NCBI RefSeq assembly: GCF_014648855.1
Contig: NZ_BMRX01000016.1
Span: forward strand, 1 to 64,000
Reading direction: 5' to 3'
DNA length: 64,000 nt
Source of the DNA: Streptomyces parvulus
GTDB taxonomy: Bacteria; Actinomycetota; Actinomycetes; Streptomycetales; Streptomycetaceae
Positions within the stretch are counted from its first letter, which is position 1. Each line of letters begins with the position of its first letter. A program made the position numbers and the translations under genes. Shown here piece by piece: positions 15,858-22,677 of this stretch. The notes beneath the pieces were generated by a model. It did no database searches and was not told where the DNA came from. It was given only the letters and a program-made list of their open reading frames with translations.

Positions 15858-16514
15858 ATGGCATTTCAGGCAGGAGGGCAGCGGCCGGCGCCGCCGCCCG
15901 GCCCCGCGACCCCCGAGACCCAGGCGTATCTCCAGGACTACACGGTCCTCCTGGACGCCCTGCCCTTCCCCTCTCTCGTCGTCGACCACCGCTGGGACGT
16001 GGTGCTGGCGAACAGCGCCTTCCGGACACTCTTCCGGTGCGCGGGACCCCACCCGACGGCCATGCCGGACGACAACTTCCTGCGTTTCGTGCTGTTCCAC
16101 CCCGACGCCGCCGAGATCCTCGGGGAGCACGAGTCGAGTTGGTGCCTGCCCATGCTGGCGCACTTCTCCGCCGCCCTGGAGCGGCACGGCCACGACCCGG
16201 GCCTCCAGGCGGTCCGCCGCGACATCGCCCAGGACCCGATCATGGAGGCCGCCTACCGCCAGGGTCTGCCGCACTGGATCCGCGCGGTCGGCGCCCGCGC
16301 CGTCGAACACGACGGTGCCGTACGCCCGCTGCACCACCCCGACCCGCGCCGCGGCACCACCGAGTGCCGGGTCGTGGTCGAGACGCCGCCGGTGCTGGAG
16401 GAGTTGGGCTACACCCGGCTCACCCTCGTCCTGCGCGAGCCCCGCCGCAGCCCGCACCGCCCGCCGCGCGCCCGCGCCGCCTCCCACCTGAGGGTCGTCC
16501 CCACCGCCGAGTGA
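15858..16514 (+). CDS. MmyB-like PAS-type ligand-binding domain protein without HTH
   Basis: A 218-residue cytosolic protein resembling the C-terminal ligand-binding domain of MmyB-type regulators (FPSLVVDHRWDVVLANSAFRTLF, then a tryptophan-containing helical region and RGTTECRVVVETP). In MmyB proteins this domain follows an XRE DNA-binding domain; here no HTH is present. The nearest HTH is the divergent XRE gene 231 nt away. The C-terminus is basic (RSPHRPPRARAASHLR), perhaps a nucleic-acid contact. GAGGGG lies 10 nt before the ATG. Function unknown; a sensor partner for the divergent regulator is possible. Confidence 0.72.
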   Translation: MAFQAGGQRPAPPPGPATPETQAYLQDYTVLLDALPFPSLVVDHRWDVVLANSAFRTLFRCAGPHPTAMPDDNFLRFVLFHPDAAEILGEHESSWCLPMLAHFSAALERHGHDPGLQAVRRDIAQDPIMEAAYRQGLPHWIRAVGARAVEHDGAVRPLHHPDPRRGTTECRVVVETPPVLEELGYTRLTLVLREPRRSPHRPPRARAASHLRVVPTAE

Positions 16515-16576
16515 AGGACCGTACGGCCGCCCGTCGCACTGTTCCCAGAACCTGTGCTGTGTGACATAGTACTGGC

Positions 16577-17728
16577 GTGAAGGAGCCGCTGACCTGCGAT
16601 GTCGTGGTGGTCGGAGCCGGAATGGTGGGCGCCGCCTGCGCCCTGTACGCCGCCCGCGAGGGGCTCGACGTGACCGTCGTGGACCGCGGCCACGTGGCCG
16701 GCGGCACCACCGGAGCGGGGGAGGGCAACCTCCTCGTCTCCGACAAGGAGCCCGGCCCCGAGCTGGAACTCGCCCTGCACTCCGCCCGCCTGTGGACCGC
16801 GCTCGCCTCCGAACTGGGCCGGGAGGTCGAGTACGAGGCCAAGGGAGGCGTCGTGGTCGCCGCCACCGCCGAGGCGCTGGCCGGCCTGGAGGCCTTCGCC
16901 GCGGGCCAGCGGGCGGCCGGGGTGGAGGCTCGGGCCGTGCCCGCCGACCGCCTGCACGACCTGGAACCCCGGCTCGCCCCCGGCCTGGCCGGCGCCGTGC
17001 ACTATCCGCAGGACGCCCAGGTCATGCCCGCCCTCGCCGCCGCCCACCTGCTGCAGACCTCCGGTGCCCGCCTGCACACCGGCCGCACCGTGACCGGCGT
17101 CCTGCGCGGCCCCGGCGGCGCGGTCCGCGGGGTGCGCACCGACCGCGGCGACCTGCACGCCCCCGCGGTCGTCAACGCGGCCGGACCCTGGGGCGGCGAG
17201 GTGGCGGCGCTGGCCGGCGTACGGCTCCCCGTCCTGCCCAGGCGCGGCCACGTGCTCGTCACCGAACCGCTTCCGCCCCGGATCCGGCACAAGGTGTACG
17301 CCGCGGACTACGTCGCCGACGTCGCCAGCGACTCGGCGGCCCTCCAGACCTCACCGGTCGTCGAGGGGACCGCCGCCGGGCCGGTGCTGATCGGCGCCAG
17401 CCGCGAACGCGTCGGCTTCGACCGCTCGCTCTCCCTCCCCGCCCTGCGGGCCCTCGCGGACGGCGCCACCCGGCTCTTCCCCTTCCTCGCACGGGTCCGG
17501 GCCGTACGCGCCTACACCGGGTTCCGGCCGTACCTGCCCGACCACCTCCCGGCCGTCGGCCCCGACCCCAGGGTGCCCGGCCTCTACCACGCGTGCGGGC
17601 ACGAGGGCGCCGGTATCGGCCTGTCCACGGGCACCGGGCATCTGATCGCCGCGCTGCTGAGCGGCGGGCGGCCCGCTCTCGACCCCGTCCCCTTCCGCCC
17701 CGACCGCTTCGCCGAGGAGGTCCGGTGA
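16577..17728 (+). CDS. FAD-dependent D-hydroxyproline dehydrogenase subunit (DAO-type)
   Basis: Flavoprotein of the glycine oxidase/D-amino-acid oxidase family, 383 residues. The FAD motif DVVVVGAGMVGAACALYAAREG is at the N-terminus, with GGTTGAGEGNL nearby and a GxxPYLPDHLPAVGP/HACGHEGAGIGLSTGTG C-terminal FAD segment. With the next two genes it matches the three-part D-hydroxyproline dehydrogenase that oxidises cis-4-hydroxy-D-proline to pyrroline-4-hydroxy-2-carboxylate. The GTG start has no ribosome site. TTCCCA-17-CATAGT ends 6 nt before it, suggesting a leaderless transcript for the operon. Its stop overlaps the next start (GTGA). Confidence 0.88.
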   Translation: MKEPLTCDVVVVGAGMVGAACALYAAREGLDVTVVDRGHVAGGTTGAGEGNLLVSDKEPGPELELALHSARLWTALASELGREVEYEAKGGVVVAATAEALAGLEAFAAGQRAAGVEARAVPADRLHDLEPRLAPGLAGAVHYPQDAQVMPALAAAHLLQTSGARLHTGRTVTGVLRGPGGAVRGVRTDRGDLHAPAVVNAAGPWGGEVAALAGVRLPVLPRRGHVLVTEPLPPRIRHKVYAADYVADVASDSAALQTSPVVEGTAAGPVLIGASRERVGFDRSLSLPALRALADGATRLFPFLARVRAVRAYTGFRPYLPDHLPAVGPDPRVPGLYHACGHEGAGIGLSTGTGHLIAALLSGGRPALDPVPFRPDRFAEEVR

Positions 17729-18024
17729 ATCCGCTGCGACTGGCCCGGGCTCGGCCCGCGCCCCCCTTCACGGTCACCGTCGACGGCAGGCGCACCGAGG
17801 CGCTGCCCGGCCGTACGGTCGCCGCCGTGCTCTGGGCGGCCGGCATCACCTCCTGGCGCAGCACACGGGGAGCGGGCCGCCCGCGCGGGGTGTTCTGCGG
17901 CATCGGGGTGTGCTTCGACTGCCTGGTCACCGTCAACGACCGGCCCAACCTGCGCGCCTGCCTGGTGCCCGTGCGGCCGGGTGACGTCATCCGCACCCAG
18001 GAGGGCACCGGCCATGCGGACTGA
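17725..18024 (+). CDS. [2Fe-2S] small subunit of D-hydroxyproline dehydrogenase
   Basis: A 99-residue ferredoxin-like protein with the plant-type cysteine pattern in VFCGIGVCFDCLVTVND and a fourth Cys in LRACLVPV, as in HcnA/LhpE-type small subunits. It presumably passes electrons between the flavin subunits. The GTG start overlaps the previous stop (GTGA) with GAGGAGG immediately upstream. Its end overlaps the next gene by 11 nt. The family is clear; the exact substrate is inferred from the operon. Confidence 0.9.
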   Translation: MNPLRLARARPAPPFTVTVDGRRTEALPGRTVAAVLWAAGITSWRSTRGAGRPRGVFCGIGVCFDCLVTVNDRPNLRACLVPVRPGDVIRTQEGTGHAD

Positions 18025-19903
18025 CCTCGTGGTCGTGGGCGCCGGCCCGGCCGGGCTCGCGGCGGCCCTGGCGGCGGACGCGCGCGGGGTACGGGTCACC
18101 GTCCTCGACGGCGCGGACCGGCCCGGCGGGCAGTACTACCGGCAGCCCGCCGAGGCCCTGGACGCGCGTCGCCCCGAGGCGCTGCACCACCAGTGGCGTA
18201 CCTGGGAGCGGCTGCGGGACGGGCTCGCCGCCAGTGGCGTGCGCGTCCTGACGGGCCACCACGTCTGGTACGTGGAGGCGTGCTCCGAGGGCTTCGCCGT
18301 GCACGCGCTGCTCGGCCCCGGGCAGGAGGAGCCGGCCACGGTGCGCGCCGGCGCGGTGCTGCTCGCCACCGGCGGCCACGAACACGTCCTGCCCTTCCCC
18401 GGCTGGACGCTGCCCGGAGTCGTCACGGCCGGCGGCGCCCAGGCCATGCTCAAGAGCGGGCTCGTGGTGCCCGGACACACCGCCGTCGTCGCCGGAACCG
18501 GCCCGCTGCTGCTGCCCGTGGCGGCCGGGCTCGCGGCGGCCGGGACGCGCGTCGCGGCCCTCGTCGAGTCGGCCGACCCGTGGCACGTCGCCCGCCGGGC
18601 CCGTGCCCTCGCCGGCAAGGCCCCCGAGGCCGCCGGTTACGCCGCCCGGCTGCTGCGCCACCGCGTCCGCCCCCGCACCCGGCACGCCGTCGTCCGCGCC
18701 CACGGCGACGACCGTCTCACCGGCGTCACCGTCGCCGCCCTCGACGCCGGGGGACGCGTACGCCGCGGCACCGGACGGTATCTGCCCTGCGACACCCTGG
18801 CCGTCGGCCACGGCATGCTCCCGCACACCGACCTCGCCGACGGGCTCGGCTGCCGTACGGACGGACCGGCGGTGGCCGTCGACGCGGAGCAGCGCACCAG
18901 CGTCCCCGGCGTGTGGGCGGCCGGCGAGACCACGGGCATCGGCGGCGCCCAACTCTCCCTGGCCGAGGGGCACATCGCCGGGCTCTCGATCGCCGCCCGG
19001 CTGCGCGGCACCGAACCCGACCCCGCCCGGTGGGCGCCGGCCGCCAGGCGCCGGGCGGGGCTCCGGCGGTCCGCGGACGCCCTCGCCGCCGCCTTCGCGT
19101 CACCCGCCGGCTGGACCGCCCAGGTCACCGACGACACCCTCGTCTGCCGCTGCGAGGAGGTCACCGCGGGCGCCGTCCGCGAGGCCGTCGGCGAGCTGGG
19201 CGCGGGCGACGTACGCACCGTGAAGCTGCTCACCCGGGCCGGCATGGGCTGGTGCCAGGGCCGGATGTGCGGTGCCGCCGTCGCCGGCCTCTGCGGCCAC
19301 GAACCGGGCCCCGCACGACGCCCCTTCGCGCACCCCGTCCCACTGGGCATCCTGGCCCGGCAGGAGCCCGTCCCGCACGCGGATACGGCCCCGCACGCGG
19401 AGCACGCCTCGCCCCGGGACGCGGCCTCGCACGCGGAAGAGACCCCGCACGCGGATGCGGCCCCGCACGCGGAGCACGCCTCGCCCCGGGACGCGGCCTC
19501 GCACGCGGAAGAGACCCCGCGCCCGGATGCGGCCGCGCACGCGGAGCAGGCCTCGCCCTGGGACGCGGCCTCGCACGCGGAAGAGACCCCGCGCCCGGAT
19601 GCGGCCGCGCACGCGGAGCAGGCCTCGCCTCGCGACGCGGCCCCGCAGACGGAAGAAGCCTCGCACTCGGACGACGCCTCGCACTCGGACGACGCCTCGC
19701 GCCCGGACGACGCCTCGCGCCCGGACGAGGCCCCGCGCCCGGACGAGGCCCCGCGCCCGGACGCGGCCCCGCACGCAACACACGCCCCGCCCCCGGGCAC
19801 CGCCCCGCCCCACGAAGAAGCCCCGCAGGCACAGGCATCCCCGTCCGCACCACAGCCCCCGCGCGCACAAGAACCGGACCAGACGGAAAGAGGATCCTCA
19901 TGA
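18014..19903 (+). CDS. FAD/NAD(P)-binding D-hydroxyproline dehydrogenase subunit with repeat tail
   Basis: A HcnB/LhpF-like flavoprotein of 629 residues. DLVVVGAGPAGLAAALAADARG binds FAD near the N-terminus and VVPGHTAVVAGTGPLLLPVAAGL is a second dinucleotide fold near residue 155. The WAAGETTGIGG motif follows, and then a BFD-like [2Fe-2S] domain (LVCRCEE ... GWCQGRMCGAA). The enzyme proper ends near residue 440. The remaining ~180 residues are an Ala/His/Pro/Glu/Asp hexapeptide-repeat tail not known in this family. The tail appears to be translated, because its stop overlaps the next start (ATGA, 19900-19903). ATG at 18014 has GGAGG about 9 nt upstream. Confidence 0.88.
   Translation: MRTDLVVVGAGPAGLAAALAADARGVRVTVLDGADRPGGQYYRQPAEALDARRPEALHHQWRTWERLRDGLAASGVRVLTGHHVWYVEACSEGFAVHALLGPGQEEPATVRAGAVLLATGGHEHVLPFPGWTLPGVVTAGGAQAMLKSGLVVPGHTAVVAGTGPLLLPVAAGLAAAGTRVAALVESADPWHVARRARALAGKAPEAAGYAARLLRHRVRPRTRHAVVRAHGDDRLTGVTVAALDAGGRVRRGTGRYLPCDTLAVGHGMLPHTDLADGLGCRTDGPAVAVDAEQRTSVPGVWAAGETTGIGGAQLSLAEGHIAGLSIAARLRGTEPDPARWAPAARRRAGLRRSADALAAAFASPAGWTAQVTDDTLVCRCEEVTAGAVREAVGELGAGDVRTVKLLTRAGMGWCQGRMCGAAVAGLCGHEPGPARRPFAHPVPLGILARQEPVPHADTAPHAEHASPRDAASHAEETPHADAAPHAEHASPRDAASHAEETPRPDAAAHAEQASPWDAASHAEETPRPDAAAHAEQASPRDAAPQTEEASHSDDASHSDDASRPDDASRPDEAPRPDEAPRPDAAPHATHAPPPGTAPPHEEAPQAQASPSAPQPPRAQEPDQTERGSS
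19373..19822 (+). repeat. In-frame coding minisatellite: four 72-bp units then 18-bp units
   Basis: Four 72-bp copies start at 19373, 19445, 19517 and 19589 (24 residues each, about PHADAAPHAEHASPRDAA + SHAEET). They are followed from 19661 by 18-bp units encoding SHSDDA, SHSDDA, SRPDDA, SRPDEA, PRPDEA, PRPDAA and degenerate copies to 19822. The 72-bp unit is itself four 18-bp units, so the base period is 18 bp (6 codons). Copies 1 and 2 are nearly identical, suggesting recent expansion. All units stay in frame with the dehydrogenase. Confidence 0.93.
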
Positions 19904-20790
19904 GCGAGCACCGTCCCTGGCGCGGCGTCCTCGTCGCCACCGCGCTTCCGCTGCACGACGACCTCTCCGTCGACCACGACGCCTACGCCGAGCACTGCGC
20001 CTGGCTGATCGCCAACGGCTGCGACGGCGTCGTGCCCAACGGCTCCCTCGGCGAGTACCAGGTGCTCACCCCCGAGGAACGCACCCGGGTCGTCGAGACC
20101 GCCGTCGCCGCCGTCGGCGGCGAACGCGTCATGCCCGGCGTCGCCGCCTACGGGTCCGCCGAGGCGCGCCGCTGGGCCGAGCAGGCGGGCGAGGCGGGCT
20201 GCGGCGCGGTGATGCTGCTGCCGCCCAACGCGTACCGCGCCGACGAGCGTTCCGTACTCGCCCACTACGCCGAGGTCGCCCGGTCCGGGCTGCCGGTCGT
20301 CGCCTACAACAACCCCATCGACACCAAGGTCGACCTGGTGCCCGAACTCCTCTCCAGGCTGCACGGCGAGGGGTACGTCCGGGCCGTCAAGGAGTTCTCC
20401 GGCGACGTCCGCCGCGCCTACCGCATCGCCGAACTCGCCCCCGACCTCGACCTGCTGATCGGCGCCGACGACGTCCTGCTGGAACTGGCGCTGGCCGGCG
20501 CGAAGGGCTGGGTCGCCGGCTACCCCAACGCCCTGCCCGCCTCCTGCGCCGAGCTGTACCGCGCCGCCCTCGCCGGCGACCTGGACACGGCCACGCCCCT
20601 GTACCGCGCCCTGCACCCGCTGCTGCGCTGGGACTCCAAGGTCGAGTTCGTCCAGGCCATCAAGCTGTCCATGGATCTCGCCGGGCGGCGCGGCGGCCCC
20701 TGCCGGCCACCCCGCGTGCCGCTGCTGCCCGCGCAGGAGGCCGCCGTCCGCGCCGCCACCGAGAAGGCCCTCGCGGCCGGACTGGCGTAG
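19900..20790 (+). CDS. DapA-family pyrroline-4-hydroxy-2-carboxylate deaminase
   Basis: A 296-residue class I aldolase-fold enzyme of the dihydrodipicolinate synthase family. GSLGEYQVLTPEER is the substrate loop, VVAYNNPIDTKVD carries the catalytic Tyr, and AVKEFSGDVRR the Schiff-base Lys. In this operon the likely reaction is deamination/dehydration of pyrroline-4-hydroxy-2-carboxylate to 2-oxoglutarate semialdehyde, as LhpC does. The ATG overlaps the preceding stop (ATGA) with AGAGGA 5 nt upstream. Family certain; substrate from context. Confidence 0.9.
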   Translation: MSEHRPWRGVLVATALPLHDDLSVDHDAYAEHCAWLIANGCDGVVPNGSLGEYQVLTPEERTRVVETAVAAVGGERVMPGVAAYGSAEARRWAEQAGEAGCGAVMLLPPNAYRADERSVLAHYAEVARSGLPVVAYNNPIDTKVDLVPELLSRLHGEGYVRAVKEFSGDVRRAYRIAELAPDLDLLIGADDVLLELALAGAKGWVAGYPNALPASCAELYRAALAGDLDTATPLYRALHPLLRWDSKVEFVQAIKLSMDLAGRRGGPCRPPRVPLLPAQEAAVRAATEKALAAGLA

Positions 20791-20820
20791 CCGGAGCGAC
20801 GACGAGGAGCAAGGAGCCCC

Positions 20821-21825
20821 ATGCGCAGCAAGCTCGTCCTGCACGCCGTCGACTCGCACACCGAGGGCATGCCCACCCGGGTGATCACCGGCGGTATCGG
20901 CACCATCCCGGGCGCGACCATGAACGAACGGCGGCTGTACTTCCGCGAACACCGCGACGACGTCAAGCGGCTGCTGATGAACGAGCCGCGCGGCCACGCC
21001 GCCATGAGCGGCGCGATCCTCCAGCCGCCCACCCGGAGCGACTGCGACTGGGGCGTCGTCTACATCGAGGTCTCCGGCTACCTCCCCATGTGCGGCCACG
21101 GCACCATCGGCGTCGCCACCGTCCTGGTGGAGACGGGCATGGTCGAGGTCGTCGAACCCGTCACCACCATCCGCCTCGACACCCCCGCCGGAGTCGTCGT
21201 CGCGGAGGTCGCCGTCGAGGGCGGCGCCGCCCGCGCGGTGACCCTGCGCAACGTGCCGTCCTTCGCCGTCGGCCTCGACCGCCGGGTCACCCTGCCCGAC
21301 GGCCGCACGGTGACGTACGACCTGGCCTACGGCGGCAACTTCTACGCGATCCTGCCGCTGGAGCGGCTCGGCCTGCCCTTCGACCGGTCCCGCAAGGACG
21401 ACATCCTCGCCGCCGGCCTGTCCCTGATGGCGGCGATCGACGCCGAGGACGGCGGACCCGTACACCCCGAGGACCCCACCATCCGCGGCTGCCACCATGT
21501 CCAGGTGACCGCACCCGACTCCACCGCCCGCCACAGCCGGCACGCCATGGTGATCCACCCCGGCTGGTTCGACCGCTCGCCCTGCGGCACCGGCACCAGC
21601 GCCCGCATGGCCCAGTTGCACGTCCGGGGTGAACTCCCCACGCACACCGAGTTCGTGAACGAGTCCTTCATCGGGACCCGGTTCACCGGCCGGCTGCTCG
21701 GCACCACCGAGGTCGGCGGACTCCCCGCCGTGCTGCCCAGTTTCACCGGGCGCGCCTGGATCACCGGCACCGCCCAGTACCTGCTGGACCCCGAGGACCC
21801 CTTCCCGGCGGGGTTCGTGCTGTGA
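20821..21825 (+). CDS. 4-hydroxyproline 2-epimerase (proline racemase family)
   Basis: A 334-residue cofactor-independent racemase. Both active-site cysteines are visible, in LPMCGHGTIGVA and DRSPCGTGTSARMA. The Cys/Cys pair marks racemases/epimerases rather than the Ser/Cys or Thr/Cys dehydratases. It converts trans-4-hydroxy-L-proline to cis-4-hydroxy-D-proline, the first step feeding the three-part dehydrogenase upstream. AAGGAG lies about 5 nt before the ATG. Its stop overlaps the regulator start (GTGA). Proline itself as substrate is possible but less likely given the operon. Confidence 0.92.
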   Translation: MRSKLVLHAVDSHTEGMPTRVITGGIGTIPGATMNERRLYFREHRDDVKRLLMNEPRGHAAMSGAILQPPTRSDCDWGVVYIEVSGYLPMCGHGTIGVATVLVETGMVEVVEPVTTIRLDTPAGVVVAEVAVEGGAARAVTLRNVPSFAVGLDRRVTLPDGRTVTYDLAYGGNFYAILPLERLGLPFDRSRKDDILAAGLSLMAAIDAEDGGPVHPEDPTIRGCHHVQVTAPDSTARHSRHAMVIHPGWFDRSPCGTGTSARMAQLHVRGELPTHTEFVNESFIGTRFTGRLLGTTEVGGLPAVLPSFTGRAWITGTAQYLLDPEDPFPAGFVL

Positions 21826-22511
21826 GCGCCTCCGGTCCCGCGCTGCCCGTCCTCGGCGGCCGCAAGCCCAGCCACCGCGAGCGGGTCGTCGAGGCGCTGC
21901 GCGCCGCCCTGATCGCGGGCGAACTGCGCCCCGGCGAGGTCTACTCGGCGCCCGGCCTCGCCGCCCGTTTCGGTGTCTCCGCCACCCCCGTTCGCGAGGC
22001 GATGCTCGACCTGGTCCGGGAGGGCCTGGTCGACACCGTGCCCAACAAGGGCTTCCGGGTCACCGCCGTGTCCGAGCGGCAGCTCGACGAGTACACCCAC
22101 GTCCGCTCGCTCATCGAGATCCCGACCACCGCCCAACTCGCCGCCACCGCCGACACCGACGCCCTCCGGGCCCTGCGCCCGGTGGCCGAGGAGATCGTCG
22201 CCTCGGCCCTGGCCGGCGACCTCATCGCCTACGTCGACGCCGACCTCCGCTTCCACCTCGGCCTGCTCGAACTCGCGGGCAACGCCCACCTGGTGGAGGT
22301 TGTCCGGGACCTGCGCCGGCGCTCCCGGCTGTACGGGCTGACGGCGCTCGTGGAGCAGGGACGGCTCCAGGCGTCCGCCGAGGAGCACCTGGAGATCCTC
22401 GACGCGCTGCTCGCCCGCGACGAGCGGGCCGTGCGGGCGGTGATGACCCGGCACCTGGGCCACGTGCGGGGGCTGTGGGCGGCGCCCGGACCGGTGAAGC
22501 CACCCCGATAG
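21822..22511 (+). CDS. GntR/FadR-family regulator of the hydroxyproline operon
   Basis: A 229-residue repressor-type protein: a winged helix (APGLAARFGVSATPVREAMLDLVREGLVDTVPNKGFRV) followed by an all-helical FCD ligand domain with the metal-binding pattern DADLRFHLGLLE ... MTRHLGHVRGLW. The GTG start overlaps the epimerase stop (GTGA), so it is co-transcribed with the pathway. Autoregulation by hydroxyproline or a pathway intermediate is inferred. The operator has not been identified. It is followed by the ramC promoter region. Confidence 0.9.
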   Translation: MSASGPALPVLGGRKPSHRERVVEALRAALIAGELRPGEVYSAPGLAARFGVSATPVREAMLDLVREGLVDTVPNKGFRVTAVSERQLDEYTHVRSLIEIPTTAQLAATADTDALRALRPVAEEIVASALAGDLIAYVDADLRFHLGLLELAGNAHLVEVVRDLRRRSRLYGLTALVEQGRLQASAEEHLEILDALLARDERAVRAVMTRHLGHVRGLWAAPGPVKPPR

Positions 22512-22526
22512 GGCCACCGGGACCAC

Positions 22527-22613
22527 TTCCGTCCTGCGGAAACACGCCGCCCGGCGAACCGCTCCGGCAAGTTACCCGTGCGTTCCGCACGTCGGAGTCA
22601 TGACAGCGGTAAC
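22527..22613 (+). promoter_or_regulatory. ramC upstream region with several inverted repeats
   Basis: The 166-nt gap before ramC contains TTCCG-TCCTG-CGGAA (22527-22541), GTGCG-TTC-CGCAC (22578-22590) and an interrupted GTTACC...GGTAAC pair (22571-22576, 22608-22613). The GTGCG-N3-CGCAC element recurs upstream of ramR. These are candidate RamR or developmental-regulator sites; no clear -35/-10 pair is visible. Confidence 0.5.
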
Positions 22614-22677
22614 TGTCCGCAGCGGTACGCCGCGTGACAGCGTCATCCCCGTCACCGACCGGTGGGAGGGAGAAGGC

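Noticed and set aside
19373..19822. CRISPR-like array
   Set aside because: Repeats are contiguous, in-frame coding units without unique spacers, and no cas genes are near.
19272..21632. Arg-rich 786-residue frame through the repeat region
   Set aside because: Alternative phase of the dehydrogenase tail and following genes; the ATGA overlap fixes the true frame.
18637..21645. 1002-residue minus-strand frame opposite the hydroxyproline operon
   Set aside because: Antisense shadow; the sense strand has five motif-bearing overlapping genes.
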